DNA of 14,543 bases. Origin: Alphaproteobacteria bacterium (GTDB lineage: Bacteria; Pseudomonadota; Alphaproteobacteria; UBA2136; UBA6156). Location: positions 1 to 14,543 of the forward strand of contig JAIXZU010000166.1 of the NCBI GenBank assembly GCA_027489415.1. Reading direction: 5' to 3'. Under the pieces are notes generated by a model. It was given only the letters and a program-made list of their open reading frames with translations, was not told the DNA's origin and ran no database searches. The position numbers were made by a program, and so were the translations under genes. How positions within the stretch are numbered: position 1 is the stretch's first letter; each line of letters begins with the position of its first letter. Positions 7,258 to 13,759 of the stretch are shown piece after piece.

Positions 7258-8520
7258 ATGATTCCGCATAAGAACAATAACGGCAAACGCTTCGGTTTAG
7301 GTGACCGGCTGCAGGCTTGTATTGAGCGCGTGGGCGGAAAACGCGCGATGTGTAATGCCACTTTGATTAGTGAGGCCCAGCTCTTCCGTTATATTAACGG
7401 TGACACGGACGTACCTAGTGAGCGGATTGTGATGATTGCCAAGGCTGCCGGGGTGGACCCGGGTTGGCTATTAACTGGTGAGGGGTCCACTGAAAAGGCT
7501 AATACTGAGTTAAGACCGAGCTTTAGGTCCGAGCTGATGGTTCAGCTGGTACAGATATTTGAAGAGCTACTGGTGGAGTTTGATAAGCCGTTCAACCCAC
7601 GGCAACGGGCGCGAGCGCTCACGTTTTTATACAATGCTTTGCGGCATGAGGAAGTTAAAAGAGGAACACAATATCAACCTTCCAAATTTGATATATTAAG
7701 GTCTCTCAACTATATCTCGGAGCTTCGGACTGAAGAAGAACTTCAACTCCTTATTGATGCTATGAATCTTCTTGAATATTCCCCTGATATACATGAGCTT
7801 TCTGATGCTCAGCGCGAACTCATCCGGATGTGGAACAACCTCGTCGTGAGGGGCACTAAAGCTTATTACTCCAGCTATGCTGGCCAAGTTTATTATGAGA
7901 GAACGACTGGAGGCCATTTAAACCCCTCAACAGTCCTTGAGTTGCAGAACCTCGTGACACTGGCCTGTCAATCCGTTGGTAAAACCGAACTTGATTGGCT
8001 GGACTTGGGATGTGGCAGTGGTAGGCATTTACTACATTTAGCGAACCACTTTTCTAATATCAGGCTCAAAGGGCTTGAGATATCTCAGTTAGGCTATAAC
8101 ATTTGTAAAGATTTAATGGACTCTGAAAAGCTTCCCAAAGAAACGGTTGTTATGGCGGATGTTCGGCATATTCCGTTTGCAAGCCAGAGTTTTGACGTGA
8201 TTTATGCCAACCTTAGTTTGTATTGCCTGCCTTATGTTCCTGATACTAACTTGGGGATGGAAGAGGCGTTTCAGGAGATATCGAGATTACTAAGATCTAA
8301 GGGGCTGGCAAAGCTTGTCTTCCCAGAGGGAGATTGGCGGGATTATTCCATGTCATATCAGTACATGAATGAGAAAATGATTCGTAGTATTGCTGCTAAG
8401 TTTGGTCTTATCGTTAAGGACATTATGATTGAAGAAGATTCTCCAACAGTTGTAGCGGCTAATACTAATCCTATGAAACTCAACCACCAGCGCTTTATAC
8501 ATGTTACATTAAGCAAATAA
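7258..8520 (+). CDS. Fusion of a CI-like (XRE) helix-turn-helix regulator and a class I SAM-dependent methyltransferase
   Basis: The protein has 420 residues in three parts. Residues about 15-76 are a phage-CI-like helix-turn-helix domain (IERVGGKRAM, then LISEAQLFRYINGD, then IAKAAGVDPGWLLTGEG). Residues about 88-175 are helical; the segment up to about 132 resembles the tail of alphaproteobacterial CI-like regulators (PFNPRQRARALTFLYNALRH). Residues about 240-360 are a class I methyltransferase core: motif I LDLGCGSG, the acidic SAM-ribose residue in KGLEIS, and ADVRHIPFASQSFDVIYANLS. There is no NPPY/DPPY motif, so DNA-amine methylation is unlikely; a small-molecule or protein substrate is more plausible. 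From about residue 140 the DNA is visibly more AT-rich than neighbouring genes, as if the enzyme part has a different history. There is no clear ribosome binding site; a perfect palindrome lies 10 bp upstream. A strong terminator follows the stop codon directly. Confidence 0.9.
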   Translation: MIPHKNNNGKRFGLGDRLQACIERVGGKRAMCNATLISEAQLFRYINGDTDVPSERIVMIAKAAGVDPGWLLTGEGSTEKANTELRPSFRSELMVQLVQIFEELLVEFDKPFNPRQRARALTFLYNALRHEEVKRGTQYQPSKFDILRSLNYISELRTEEELQLLIDAMNLLEYSPDIHELSDAQRELIRMWNNLVVRGTKAYYSSYAGQVYYERTTGGHLNPSTVLELQNLVTLACQSVGKTELDWLDLGCGSGRHLLHLANHFSNIRLKGLEISQLGYNICKDLMDSEKLPKETVVMADVRHIPFASQSFDVIYANLSLYCLPYVPDTNLGMEEAFQEISRLLRSKGLAKLVFPEGDWRDYSMSYQYMNEKMIRSIAAKFGLIVKDIMIEEDSPTVVAANTNPMKLNHQRFIHVTLSK

Positions 8521-8542
8521 AAAACGAGCCTCGGCTCGTTTT
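8521..8542. terminator. Bidirectional intrinsic terminator
   Basis: A perfect inverted repeat (AAAACGAGC and GCTCGTTTT around CTCG) begins right after the stop codon at 8520. It has a T-run on the plus strand and, read from the other side, a T-run on the minus strand. It can therefore end both the HTH-methyltransferase gene and the convergent gene ending at 8559. Confidence 0.9.
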
Positions 8543-8558
8543 ATGTTCAGGCAGGTTT

Positions 8559-8981
8559 TTAACCCTTGCACCCAGCAGCAGCCATAAGCTGAGGTGAGAG
8601 GCCGTATGCAAGCAGATTTATACCGAATTCAGAGCTATAGGCCGGTACAGTCGTTGCTTCAAATTCAGCTGATGTGTCCTCACCTTCTGCGGCGGGGTTG
8701 TGGTGCAGGTATTCGCCGAAGAGCATGTCGCAATCTGCCATGTACTGGCGGGTGAAGGTGATGTGGGCGTGCCAGACGTGGTCCACCAGGCGTGGGGGGA
8801 CAAAGCTGGTGGAGGGGAAGTTGGCCTTGAGGGTCAGGAACTTGCGGTAGAGGTCCTCGGCGCGGGCGAGGTCCGCGGCGGGAAGGCCGGTGTCCTCGGC
8901 GACGTGTTGCATGACAGCTTCCAGGTTAATTTTAGCGAGGCGTTGCTCGAAGGTGGTGTCGAAGTGAACTGCGGTTCTCAT
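8559..8981 (-). CDS. GRDP/DUF1399-like small protein (glycine-rich-domain-protein-like)
   Basis: This 140-residue protein carries the pattern of the DUF1399/GRDP family: VDHVWHAHITFTRQYMADC (residues about 66-84) followed by LFGEYLHHNP. The conserved His-x-His, Cys and His-His suggest a metal or structural site, but the biochemical role of this family in bacteria is not established. The C-terminus (INLLAYGLSPQLMAAAGCKG) ends in a Cys-Lys-Gly. There is no signal peptide or membrane segment. The ATG at 8981 has AGGGGAG about 10 nt upstream, so the start is well supported. That start codon lies inside the spacer of operator O2, so a bound regulator would sit on the beginning of the gene. It is convergent with the HTH-methyltransferase gene, with a shared terminator between them, and divergent from the gene at 9192. 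Confidence 0.8.
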   Translation of the reverse strand: MRTAVHFDTTFEQRLAKINLEAVMQHVAEDTGLPAADLARAEDLYRKFLTLKANFPSTSFVPPRLVDHVWHAHITFTRQYMADCDMLFGEYLHHNPAAEGEDTSAEFEATTVPAYSSEFGINLLAYGLSPQLMAAAGCKG

Positions 8982-8995
8982 ATGTGAGAGACTCC
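8970..8995. promoter_or_regulatory. Operator O2 (degenerate copy of the 26-bp palindrome)
   Basis: The right arm matches the half-site TGAGAGACTCT at 10 of 11 positions and the left arm matches its complement at 7 of 11, with spacer TATG. The spacer contains the start codon of the minus-strand gene at 8981. The centre is 32 bp from that of O3. Confidence 0.75.
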
Positions 8996-9001
8996 CCTAT
9001 T

Positions 9002-9027
9002 GATGTCAATCGTATACGAGAGACTTT
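9002..9027. promoter_or_regulatory. Operator O3 (weak copy of the palindrome)
   Basis: The right arm matches the half-site at 9 of 11 positions and the left arm at only 5 of 11; the spacer is TATA. It is the weakest of the series, but its centre lies exactly 32 bp from both O2 and O4, which supports it as a site filled cooperatively. Confidence 0.65.
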
Positions 9028-9033
9028 AGGACG

Positions 9034-9059
9034 GGTGTCTCTCATATGCAAGAGACTTT
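9034..9059. promoter_or_regulatory. Operator O4 (degenerate copy of the palindrome)
   Basis: The left arm matches at 9 of 11 positions and the right arm at 8 of 11; the spacer is TATG. A TAAAAT at 9075-9080 could be the -10 element of the rightward gene. If so, its -35 region would fall inside this operator. Confidence 0.75.
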
Positions 9060-9092
9060 GCATATTTTTGTGGATAAAATGCATCATTTTTG

Positions 9093-9132
9093 AATATTCA
9101 GCTGTTTATTAAGACAACTTCAGCTGAATGTT
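9093..9132 (+). other. Stem-loop in the leader of the small gene at 9192
   Basis: ATTCAGCTG (9096-9104) and CAGCTGAAT (9121-9129) form a perfect 9-bp stem around a 16-nt loop. The stem is extended by a wobble and two further pairs at the base. It lies between the operator array and the small gene, so it would be in the 5' untranslated RNA. No T-run follows it, so it does not look like a terminator. It might be an RNA control element or another protein-binding palindrome. Confidence 0.55.
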
Positions 9133-9191
9133 GGACAAGTTTGTGGGGATGGAGAGTGACCATCCGAGTCAACTCAAGGAACGAAGATGCC

Positions 9192-9503
9192 ATGGATTGT
9201 GAAGACGCACACAGACATTACACCGAGCCGCGAGGCCGTTTGGTTTTGATTGCAGAGACACATTTGACTGATGAAAGCCGCGAAAAGCTGCGGCTCATGT
9301 TAAGCAAAGTGATTGAAAATGGAGAGGTTACCATGGTTTCCGGGTTGGACCGTGCGAGCTTTCTGCAGGCCGGACGGGCTGGTGGGGCCGTTTTTTACAA
9401 CCGAGACTATATTACGCCTGAAGAGGCTTTCGGCCTTATGACATGGCGCGAAGTATGGCTTGTTGCAGCGGGAAACGTATGGCAACTGGCCCATAAGGAT
9501 TAA
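9192..9503 (+). CDS. Small protein of unknown function, divergent from the GRDP-like gene
   Basis: The ATG at 9192 gives 103 residues; AAGGA lies about 11 nt upstream. The frame stays open upstream to a TTG at 9090, but that would place the leader stem-loop inside the coding region and add a sequence without obvious protein character. No family was recognised. The sequence shows a beta strand (GRLVLIAET), a charged helix (DESREKLRLMLSKVIENG), a second strand (EVTMVSGL), and AVFYNRDYITPEEAFGLMTWREVWLVAAGNVW. This reads as a small alpha/beta soluble domain. It lies immediately right of the three operators, so it is a likely target of the HTH-methyltransferase regulator. The membrane-protein gene starts 73 nt downstream and may be co-transcribed, which would put that gene in the same circuit. 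Confidence 0.65.
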   Translation: MDCEDAHRHYTEPRGRLVLIAETHLTDESREKLRLMLSKVIENGEVTMVSGLDRASFLQAGRAGGAVFYNRDYITPEEAFGLMTWREVWLVAAGNVWQLAHKD

Positions 9504-9576
9504 AGGTTGCAGAGATTTGCCACAGGCTTGGGCAAGCCTGTTGTTGCTTGCAATTAAGGTGCTTAGGGTGCTTTTT

Positions 9577-12021
9577 ATGAAACCCGTAAAGCACCCTACC
9601 AAGAAAAAGACTTCCCCCAGCCAACAACCCAAGGTGACAGAGGCGATTAATGCCCCTGCCCTTTTGCCTGAAACGACATGGTGGCAGGCGCTTACGGCGC
9701 ACGGGATTGTACGTGGGCTGATTCTGTTTTTTGCGGCCACCCTGCCCCTTTATTATGACCTTTCCGTGCCGGAAGTGAGTGGGGACATCCGGTGGGCGGC
9801 AACCCAGTTTTTTGCCGGGATTTGCGCGATTTTGCTGGTTGGGCATGCGTTTATACGTGGTAAAGGTACGTTCACACTACGGTGGCGGCCGATTATGTGG
9901 GTGGCGCTGGGGCTGGCGGTTTGGGCCGCTGTGAGCCTGATTGATGCCCTGAACCCGATACGGGGAATTGTGCTGATTAAGGCGCTTTATGCGCAGTTGA
10001 TTCTGATGGTGGTGGTTTACCATGTGGCGACGCCGGAATTTGGCCGGAAGCTAATGTGGGCCTTGGTTTTGCCGTTGGCGATTACGAGCATTGTGGGGAT
10101 GTGGCAGTTCCAGGCCATGACTGACCAAGGGTTACGCGATGTGATGAGCAACAGCTGGTTCTTCATGCTCTTCAAGCCCCTTGTTTGGATTGGTGACCTT
10201 GTGGTGCAGGTGCCGATTAAGATTATCGGCTGGGAGGAGCGGAACCTTGGTGTTGTTGGGTTTGCGACCAATTTCTTCCTGCAGAGTGCGGTGCCGGGCA
10301 GTACCTTTGCCAACAAAAACCTTGCTGGAAGCTGGACCGCGATGATGCTGCCGGTTGCACTTTACCTGCTGCTGACGGCTAAAAAATGGCCAGCACAGGC
10401 CTTTGCCAGTATTTTGCTGGGGCTGGGTAGTGTTTTCCTGGTTTACAGCCGTGCGCGTGCCAGTTGGGTGGCGTTGTTTGCGGCGCTTATCACATTGATT
10501 GCCCTCGTTATTATTGTTCCTGCATGGCGTAAAGCGGTATGGCGCCACCTTGATTTCAGCCACCTTGGCTGGTTGATGGTGCCTTTGATTATGCTGGCTT
10601 ACTGGGGGGGGGATAAGTCCCCCGTCACTGGCAGTTACGCGATTGACCGTAGCCCTGCCGAGCAGGTTGCGGCGCTGGCGGGAAGTAGCTGGAACGAGAT
10701 TGGCGGGCGACTGGCTTACAACCTGAATAGTGTAGCAATTACAAAGGACTATTGGTTTAATGGTGTGGGTTTGGGGAGTTTCTTTACGATTTACCCGCCG
10801 TATTATGACAAATACGTTGTAACCCCTTGGAATAGTTACAATGTTATGGCGAGACCGCAGCGCACCCACACGGATATGATGCAAGCCTTTGATGAAATGG
10901 GTGTTTTGGGTGGAATTCTGTACGTAGGGTTGTTTGTGGGTGGTATTGCAATGGCGATGCGGCTGGCTGGGCGCCGTGCCGGAGCGATTGGCGGCTATTT
11001 GGTTGGTGCGGGCATGATGACCATGGTGCTGGCGCTGACCGTCTTCCTTGAATACCAGAACATGCTGACCATACCGACGCCTTGGAACCCGCTGGTGCAG
11101 ATAGGGATGCTGGCGTTTATTGGGGCGATGGCATTTGGGGCCTTGCGGAACGCGCGGAAAGTTCAGGATGAAACGGAAGCTGCGGATGATGTGCAGTTGA
11201 TGGGGTTGATGGCGGGCATTGCCGTGCTGTGTATTTCGATTAACGCGCTGATGGACTTCCCGATGCAGTTGCCGACGGCGCCAGCGGCGGCGGTGCTCCT
11301 GCTGGGCGTGATTGCCAGTGTTTATGCCAAGTACAACCCGAAGCTTGTGGTTGGCCCGAAAGTGACCGTGCAAAGTGGCCGTGCGGGCCCTGCCCTGCTG
11401 CTGGTGGTGCTGATACCGGCGTTTGTGTGGGCGATGTGGGACTGCGTGAAATTCCGTGATGGGAATATTCTGCTTAAAGCCGGAATGGTGCGGATTTTCA
11501 GTGGGGTGAACGACGAGCAGACGATTGGATTGTTGGAACAAGCGTGGCGCGTTTACCCTTATGACCAACGAATTCAAGAACATATTGGTGTTGCTTATGC
11601 CAATTATAATGGTGTGATGCCGATACCCCTTGATACGCGCATCCAGAAACTGGAATGGGTGTTTGAGGGTGACCCTTGGGGGGCTAACCATATGATCAAC
11701 CTCGCGGGGCTTTACCTGCAAAAGGCTGAAATGGCTGGACAAAATGGCAATATTGACGAGTTGGCCGATTATGTGGCGAAGGCGGACATCATGTTCGGCC
11801 GCTTGCAGCAAGTGGCGGATTTCAGCCACTTTACCTGGGGTATTGGTGGCATGGTGCGCAGTATGCAGGCCAAGCCGGATGAGGCTATCTGGATGTTCCG
11901 GCGAGCCCTTGCGATTGAGCCGAATTATTTGCCGGCGCAAGTGGGTTTGCAGATGGCGATTTCGCGCAGTGGCATTAAGCCTGCCGTGGTGAATGACGGG
12001 TTGAGTAATGGAATGAGGTAG
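9577..12021 (+). CDS. O-antigen ligase / Wzy_C-family polytopic membrane protein with TPR-like C-terminal region
   Basis: The chosen ATG gives 814 residues. A short basic cytoplasmic N-terminus (KHPTKKK) leads into about a dozen hydrophobic segments up to about residue 630. Family hallmarks are TFANKNLAGSW (about 243-253), VYSRARASWVALFAAL (about 289-304), and, after a long loop (about 345-430), RTHTDMMQAFDEMGVLGG (about 429-446), the Wzy_C block with its conserved His. Such proteins transfer lipid-linked polysaccharide to lipid A core or to proteins, or polymerise repeats, on the periplasmic side. Residues from about 660 to the end are helical, with a TPR-like repeat (EAIWMFRRALAIEPNYLPAQ), making the protein nearly twice the size of simple ligases. 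The frame is open to a TTG at 9460, overlapping the upstream gene; ATG 9577 with AGGGTG upstream is preferred. No other glycan genes are nearby. Confidence 0.88.
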   Translation: MKPVKHPTKKKTSPSQQPKVTEAINAPALLPETTWWQALTAHGIVRGLILFFAATLPLYYDLSVPEVSGDIRWAATQFFAGICAILLVGHAFIRGKGTFTLRWRPIMWVALGLAVWAAVSLIDALNPIRGIVLIKALYAQLILMVVVYHVATPEFGRKLMWALVLPLAITSIVGMWQFQAMTDQGLRDVMSNSWFFMLFKPLVWIGDLVVQVPIKIIGWEERNLGVVGFATNFFLQSAVPGSTFANKNLAGSWTAMMLPVALYLLLTAKKWPAQAFASILLGLGSVFLVYSRARASWVALFAALITLIALVIIVPAWRKAVWRHLDFSHLGWLMVPLIMLAYWGGDKSPVTGSYAIDRSPAEQVAALAGSSWNEIGGRLAYNLNSVAITKDYWFNGVGLGSFFTIYPPYYDKYVVTPWNSYNVMARPQRTHTDMMQAFDEMGVLGGILYVGLFVGGIAMAMRLAGRRAGAIGGYLVGAGMMTMVLALTVFLEYQNMLTIPTPWNPLVQIGMLAFIGAMAFGALRNARKVQDETEAADDVQLMGLMAGIAVLCISINALMDFPMQLPTAPAAAVLLLGVIASVYAKYNPKLVVGPKVTVQSGRAGPALLLVVLIPAFVWAMWDCVKFRDGNILLKAGMVRIFSGVNDEQTIGLLEQAWRVYPYDQRIQEHIGVAYANYNGVMPIPLDTRIQKLEWVFEGDPWGANHMINLAGLYLQKAEMAGQNGNIDELADYVAKADIMFGRLQQVADFSHFTWGIGGMVRSMQAKPDEAIWMFRRALAIEPNYLPAQVGLQMAISRSGIKPAVVNDGLSNGMR

Positions 12022-12023
12022 AA

Positions 12024-12047
12024 AAGGGCGGGAAACCGCCTTTTTTT
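12024..12047 (+). terminator. Intrinsic terminator of the O-antigen-ligase-family gene
   Basis: GGCGG and CCGCC pair around a GAAA tetraloop (12027-12040) and are followed by seven T residues, starting a few bases after the stop codon at 12021. Confidence 0.9.
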
Positions 12048-12063
12048 GTGTTTTGATGGGTAC

Positions 12064-12092
12064 ATTATAGCAGATTTGGGGGGATTTGTCAA
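12064..12092 (-). promoter_or_regulatory. Perfect-consensus sigma-70-type promoter on the minus strand
   Basis: Read on the minus strand, TTGACA (12087-12092) and TATAAT (12064-12069) are separated by exactly 17 nt. Transcription would start near 12057 and run into the end of the O-antigen-ligase-family gene on the opposite strand. No gene starts there. The terminator hairpin at 12027-12040 also forms in this direction but is followed by only a short T-run. Confidence 0.7.
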
Positions 12093-12267
12093 GTTTTGCG
12101 CTTTGATTAAGGCATTGATATTATTTTGTTTATTGGGTTTTTTGGGGTGGTAAATGGATGGAAAGTGCGTGGGCTTTTTTGGGTGAAGTTGGCTGTGGTG
12201 GCTGATTTTTGGTTACCCTGAGTGGTAAATGTAAGGAAGGTGGCGGGGTAGGGGATGGAAAGTGGGT

Positions 12268-12315
12268 GGGTGAGTGGGTTCATGGGTTAATGGATTAAGG
12301 GGTTAATGGGTGTAG
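12268..12315. repeat. Degenerate tandem octanucleotide repeat (GGGTTAAT)
   Basis: Six consecutive 8-nt units vary around GGGTTAAT; the units starting at 12284 and 12300 match it exactly. A similar motif lies just upstream of maf at 14486-14515. Confidence 0.75.
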
Positions 12316-12361
12316 GAGGGAATGAGAGTTTTAGCCTCTTCTTTTTTGACGGCTTTCGTGG

Positions 12362-12381
12362 ATGCCGGTCTTCGTTGGCAT
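12362..12381. repeat. Short REP-like hairpin
   Basis: ATGCCGG and TTGGCAT pair (five Watson-Crick and two G-T pairs) around TCTTCG. The layout resembles the short hairpin repeats that start GGAT and are scattered in many bacterial genomes. Only one copy is visible here, so repeat status is inferred. Confidence 0.4.
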
Positions 12382-12401
12382 GGAGGCGGGGGGAGGACTG
12401 G

Positions 12402-12505
12402 GGCTTCGATTTACGGGAAGTGCTTGGGAGAGGTAGGGGTTGCGCCGGCACGGTGATGTCTTATCAAAAATGAGATTTTTGAAGACATCATCCGGCTGGC
12501 GCGGT
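12402..12505. repeat. 104-nt hairpin repeat, copy A (downstream of the RNase E/G gene)
   Basis: This copy aligns end to end with copy B at 13760-13863. Its core hairpin (12442-12502) has an outer stem GCGCC/GGCGC, a middle stem TGATGTCT/AGACATCA and an apical stem TCAAAAAT/ATTTTTGA around GAG. The flank TTTACGGGAAGTGCT is identical in both copies. It lies about 60 nt past the RNase stop codon, so in minus-strand RNA it would be in the 3' untranslated region. Confidence 0.85.
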
Positions 12506-12564
12506 GGCTTCGACTTAACTTGTTGTGCAGCTAGTTATGGGGAAGGCTTGGGATGGGGGGATGG

Positions 12565-13752
12565 TTAGCCGTGGATTTGGTAGGTGGTTATGGGCAGGGC
12601 GCCGTTGGGCTGGAGCGTGATGGGGCGGCCGAGGTGCGAGAGGCAGGCGGCTTGAGTGAGGTGTTTTTGCAGGACGTGGATGACATCAGGGTGTGCCACC
12701 ACCGTTTGGGCGCGAAGTTTGGGATTGGTGCCTGCGGGCGTGCGCCAGAGTTCCAGCCCGATGCGCCCCGCGACGTATTCGGGCGTTTTGAGCAGCAGGG
12801 TGAGTGATGGGCCGGAGCGTTCCCGCGTGAGTTCTAATAGCCCGTGGCGCGACATGGGGCGGAGTTCGACGAAGCGGTCGTCCGTTGTGCCAAAAGTTGC
12901 TGAGAGGTGTTCCGCGATAATGCCGCGGTGGTTTTTGCTTTTGGGCGTGATGAAGTCGACGATCACGGAACCGCCGAGGTCCAGCAAGCGGCAGAGGCGG
13001 GCGACTTCTTCGGCTGCCTTCAGGTTGACCGCGAGGGTCGCGTCTTCCTTCGTTACGCCCATGATGGGGCCTGCGTTGACGTCGATGGTGGCGACGGCGC
13101 TGGTGAGTTCGATGATTAAGTTTCCCTTCACGTTGCCGCTGAAGGGGAAGGTTGGGCGCGGGCTGACCATGGCGTCCAGGCAGGCATCGAGTTTATCGGT
13201 GAGGGATTCGGAGCCGAAGTCGGCGGAGTCCATATCCAGTTGCCGGATGGCGCGTTCGGGGACGTGCTGGGCGACGGCGTCCCGCTGCTGGCCGCAGGTG
13301 AGCCAGACGGTGACGGGGTTGGAGCCTGCGTCCTGCAGGGCTCGGCGTAGGGCGGAGGGCGGTGGCTGGAGCAGGCTTGGGCAGGGTGTGCCGGAGGGCG
13401 GTGGTTTGAGCGCGGTGCGGGCGTCCAGCCGTGCGCCTTTTTCTTGGAAACCGCCGCGGCTGATGCGGGCGAGGATGGGTTGGCCTTGGGTGAGACGAGT
13501 GTTGGGTGTTGAGTGTTGAGTGTTGAGTGCGAGGGTGTTGAGGGGGAGGATGGCGTCCTGGATATCTCCGATATCCACAAAGGCGGCGCCGAGGCTCGGA
13601 ATGACCTGCCGGACGCGGCCGTATGCGATGGCGCCTTCGATGTGGCGGCGGGTGGCTTCGTCGTAGCGGAGGGTTAATAATTTTCCGTGGTCGTCAAATA
13701 ACGCACACCTTGTGTGCCAAGGGGAGGACTCATAGAGAATATGATAGGTCAT
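12565..13752 (-). CDS. RNase E/G-family endoribonuclease (short form without zinc-link motif)
   Basis: RNase E/G enzymes are Mg2+-dependent endonucleases that process rRNA and mRNA. This protein has 395 residues from the ATG at 13752, which has GGAG 9 nt upstream. The N-terminus (MTYHILYESSPWHTRCALFDD) and the S1-like segment (YGRVRQVIPSLGAAFVDIG) match the family. The catalytic block is well kept: ATIDVNAG, NLKAAEEVARLCRLLDLGG, SVIVDFITPK and GLLELTRERSGPSL, including both Asp residues that bind Mg2+ in RNase E. The CPxC zinc-link motif that normally follows TR.R.RPSL is absent, and the C-terminus is short, so this is closer to a minimal RNase G-like form. An in-frame heptad repeat has widened an S1 loop (LNTQHSTPNT). 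It lies 154 nt downstream of maf and is flanked by hairpin repeats on both sides. Confidence in the family is high; whether to call it rng or rne is open. Confidence 0.88.
   Translation of the reverse strand: MTYHILYESSPWHTRCALFDDHGKLLTLRYDEATRRHIEGAIAYGRVRQVIPSLGAAFVDIGDIQDAILPLNTLALNTQHSTPNTRLTQGQPILARISRGGFQEKGARLDARTALKPPPSGTPCPSLLQPPPSALRRALQDAGSNPVTVWLTCGQQRDAVAQHVPERAIRQLDMDSADFGSESLTDKLDACLDAMVSPRPTFPFSGNVKGNLIIELTSAVATIDVNAGPIMGVTKEDATLAVNLKAAEEVARLCRLLDLGGSVIVDFITPKSKNHRGIIAEHLSATFGTTDDRFVELRPMSRHGLLELTRERSGPSLTLLLKTPEYVAGRIGLELWRTPAGTNPKLRAQTVVAHPDVIHVLQKHLTQAACLSHLGRPITLQPNGALPITTYQIHG
13499..13529. repeat. In-frame tandem heptad repeat inside the RNase gene
   Basis: On the coding strand CTCAACA is repeated three times, followed by CCCAACA and a partial unit. 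It encodes the low-complexity segment LNTQHSTPNT in a loop of the S1-like domain. The insertion keeps the reading frame. Confidence 0.85.
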
Positions 13753-13759
13753 GATGAGT

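Larger units (their letters stand above)
12048..12564. other. Gene-free region between convergent genes
   Basis: I see no coding region here. The plus strand is unusually rich in G and T. It holds a consensus minus-strand promoter (12064-12092), a direct repeat, an octad tract (12268-12315), a short REP-like hairpin (12362-12381) and repeat copy A (12402-12505). The direct repeat is an 18-nt segment at 12156-12173 that recurs at 12253-12270 with one mismatch; a shared GTGGTAAATG also occurs at 12147 and 12222. No yacG follows the RNase gene, although that order is common in alphaproteobacteria. Confidence 0.7.

Noticed and set aside
8980..9009. TTGACA on the minus strand (9004-9009) as -35 of the GRDP-like gene
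   Set aside because: The matching -10 position would overlap the start codon at 8981, which has its own ribosome binding site; the transcript would start inside the gene.
7222..9059. Prophage or phage remnant based on the CI-like repressor domain and operator array
   Set aside because: No integrase, structural, lysis or replication genes and no attachment-site repeats were found nearby.
10132..11940. Long minus-strand open frame (602 codons) opposite the O-antigen-ligase-family gene
   Set aside because: It is Arg/His/Gln/Asn-rich without domain character and lies fully antisense to a convincing membrane-protein gene; it reflects codon bias of that gene.
12048..12564. yacG (DNA gyrase inhibitor) downstream of the RNase gene, as seen in many relatives
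   Set aside because: No frame in this stretch shows the expected CPxC and CSxRC cysteine pattern.
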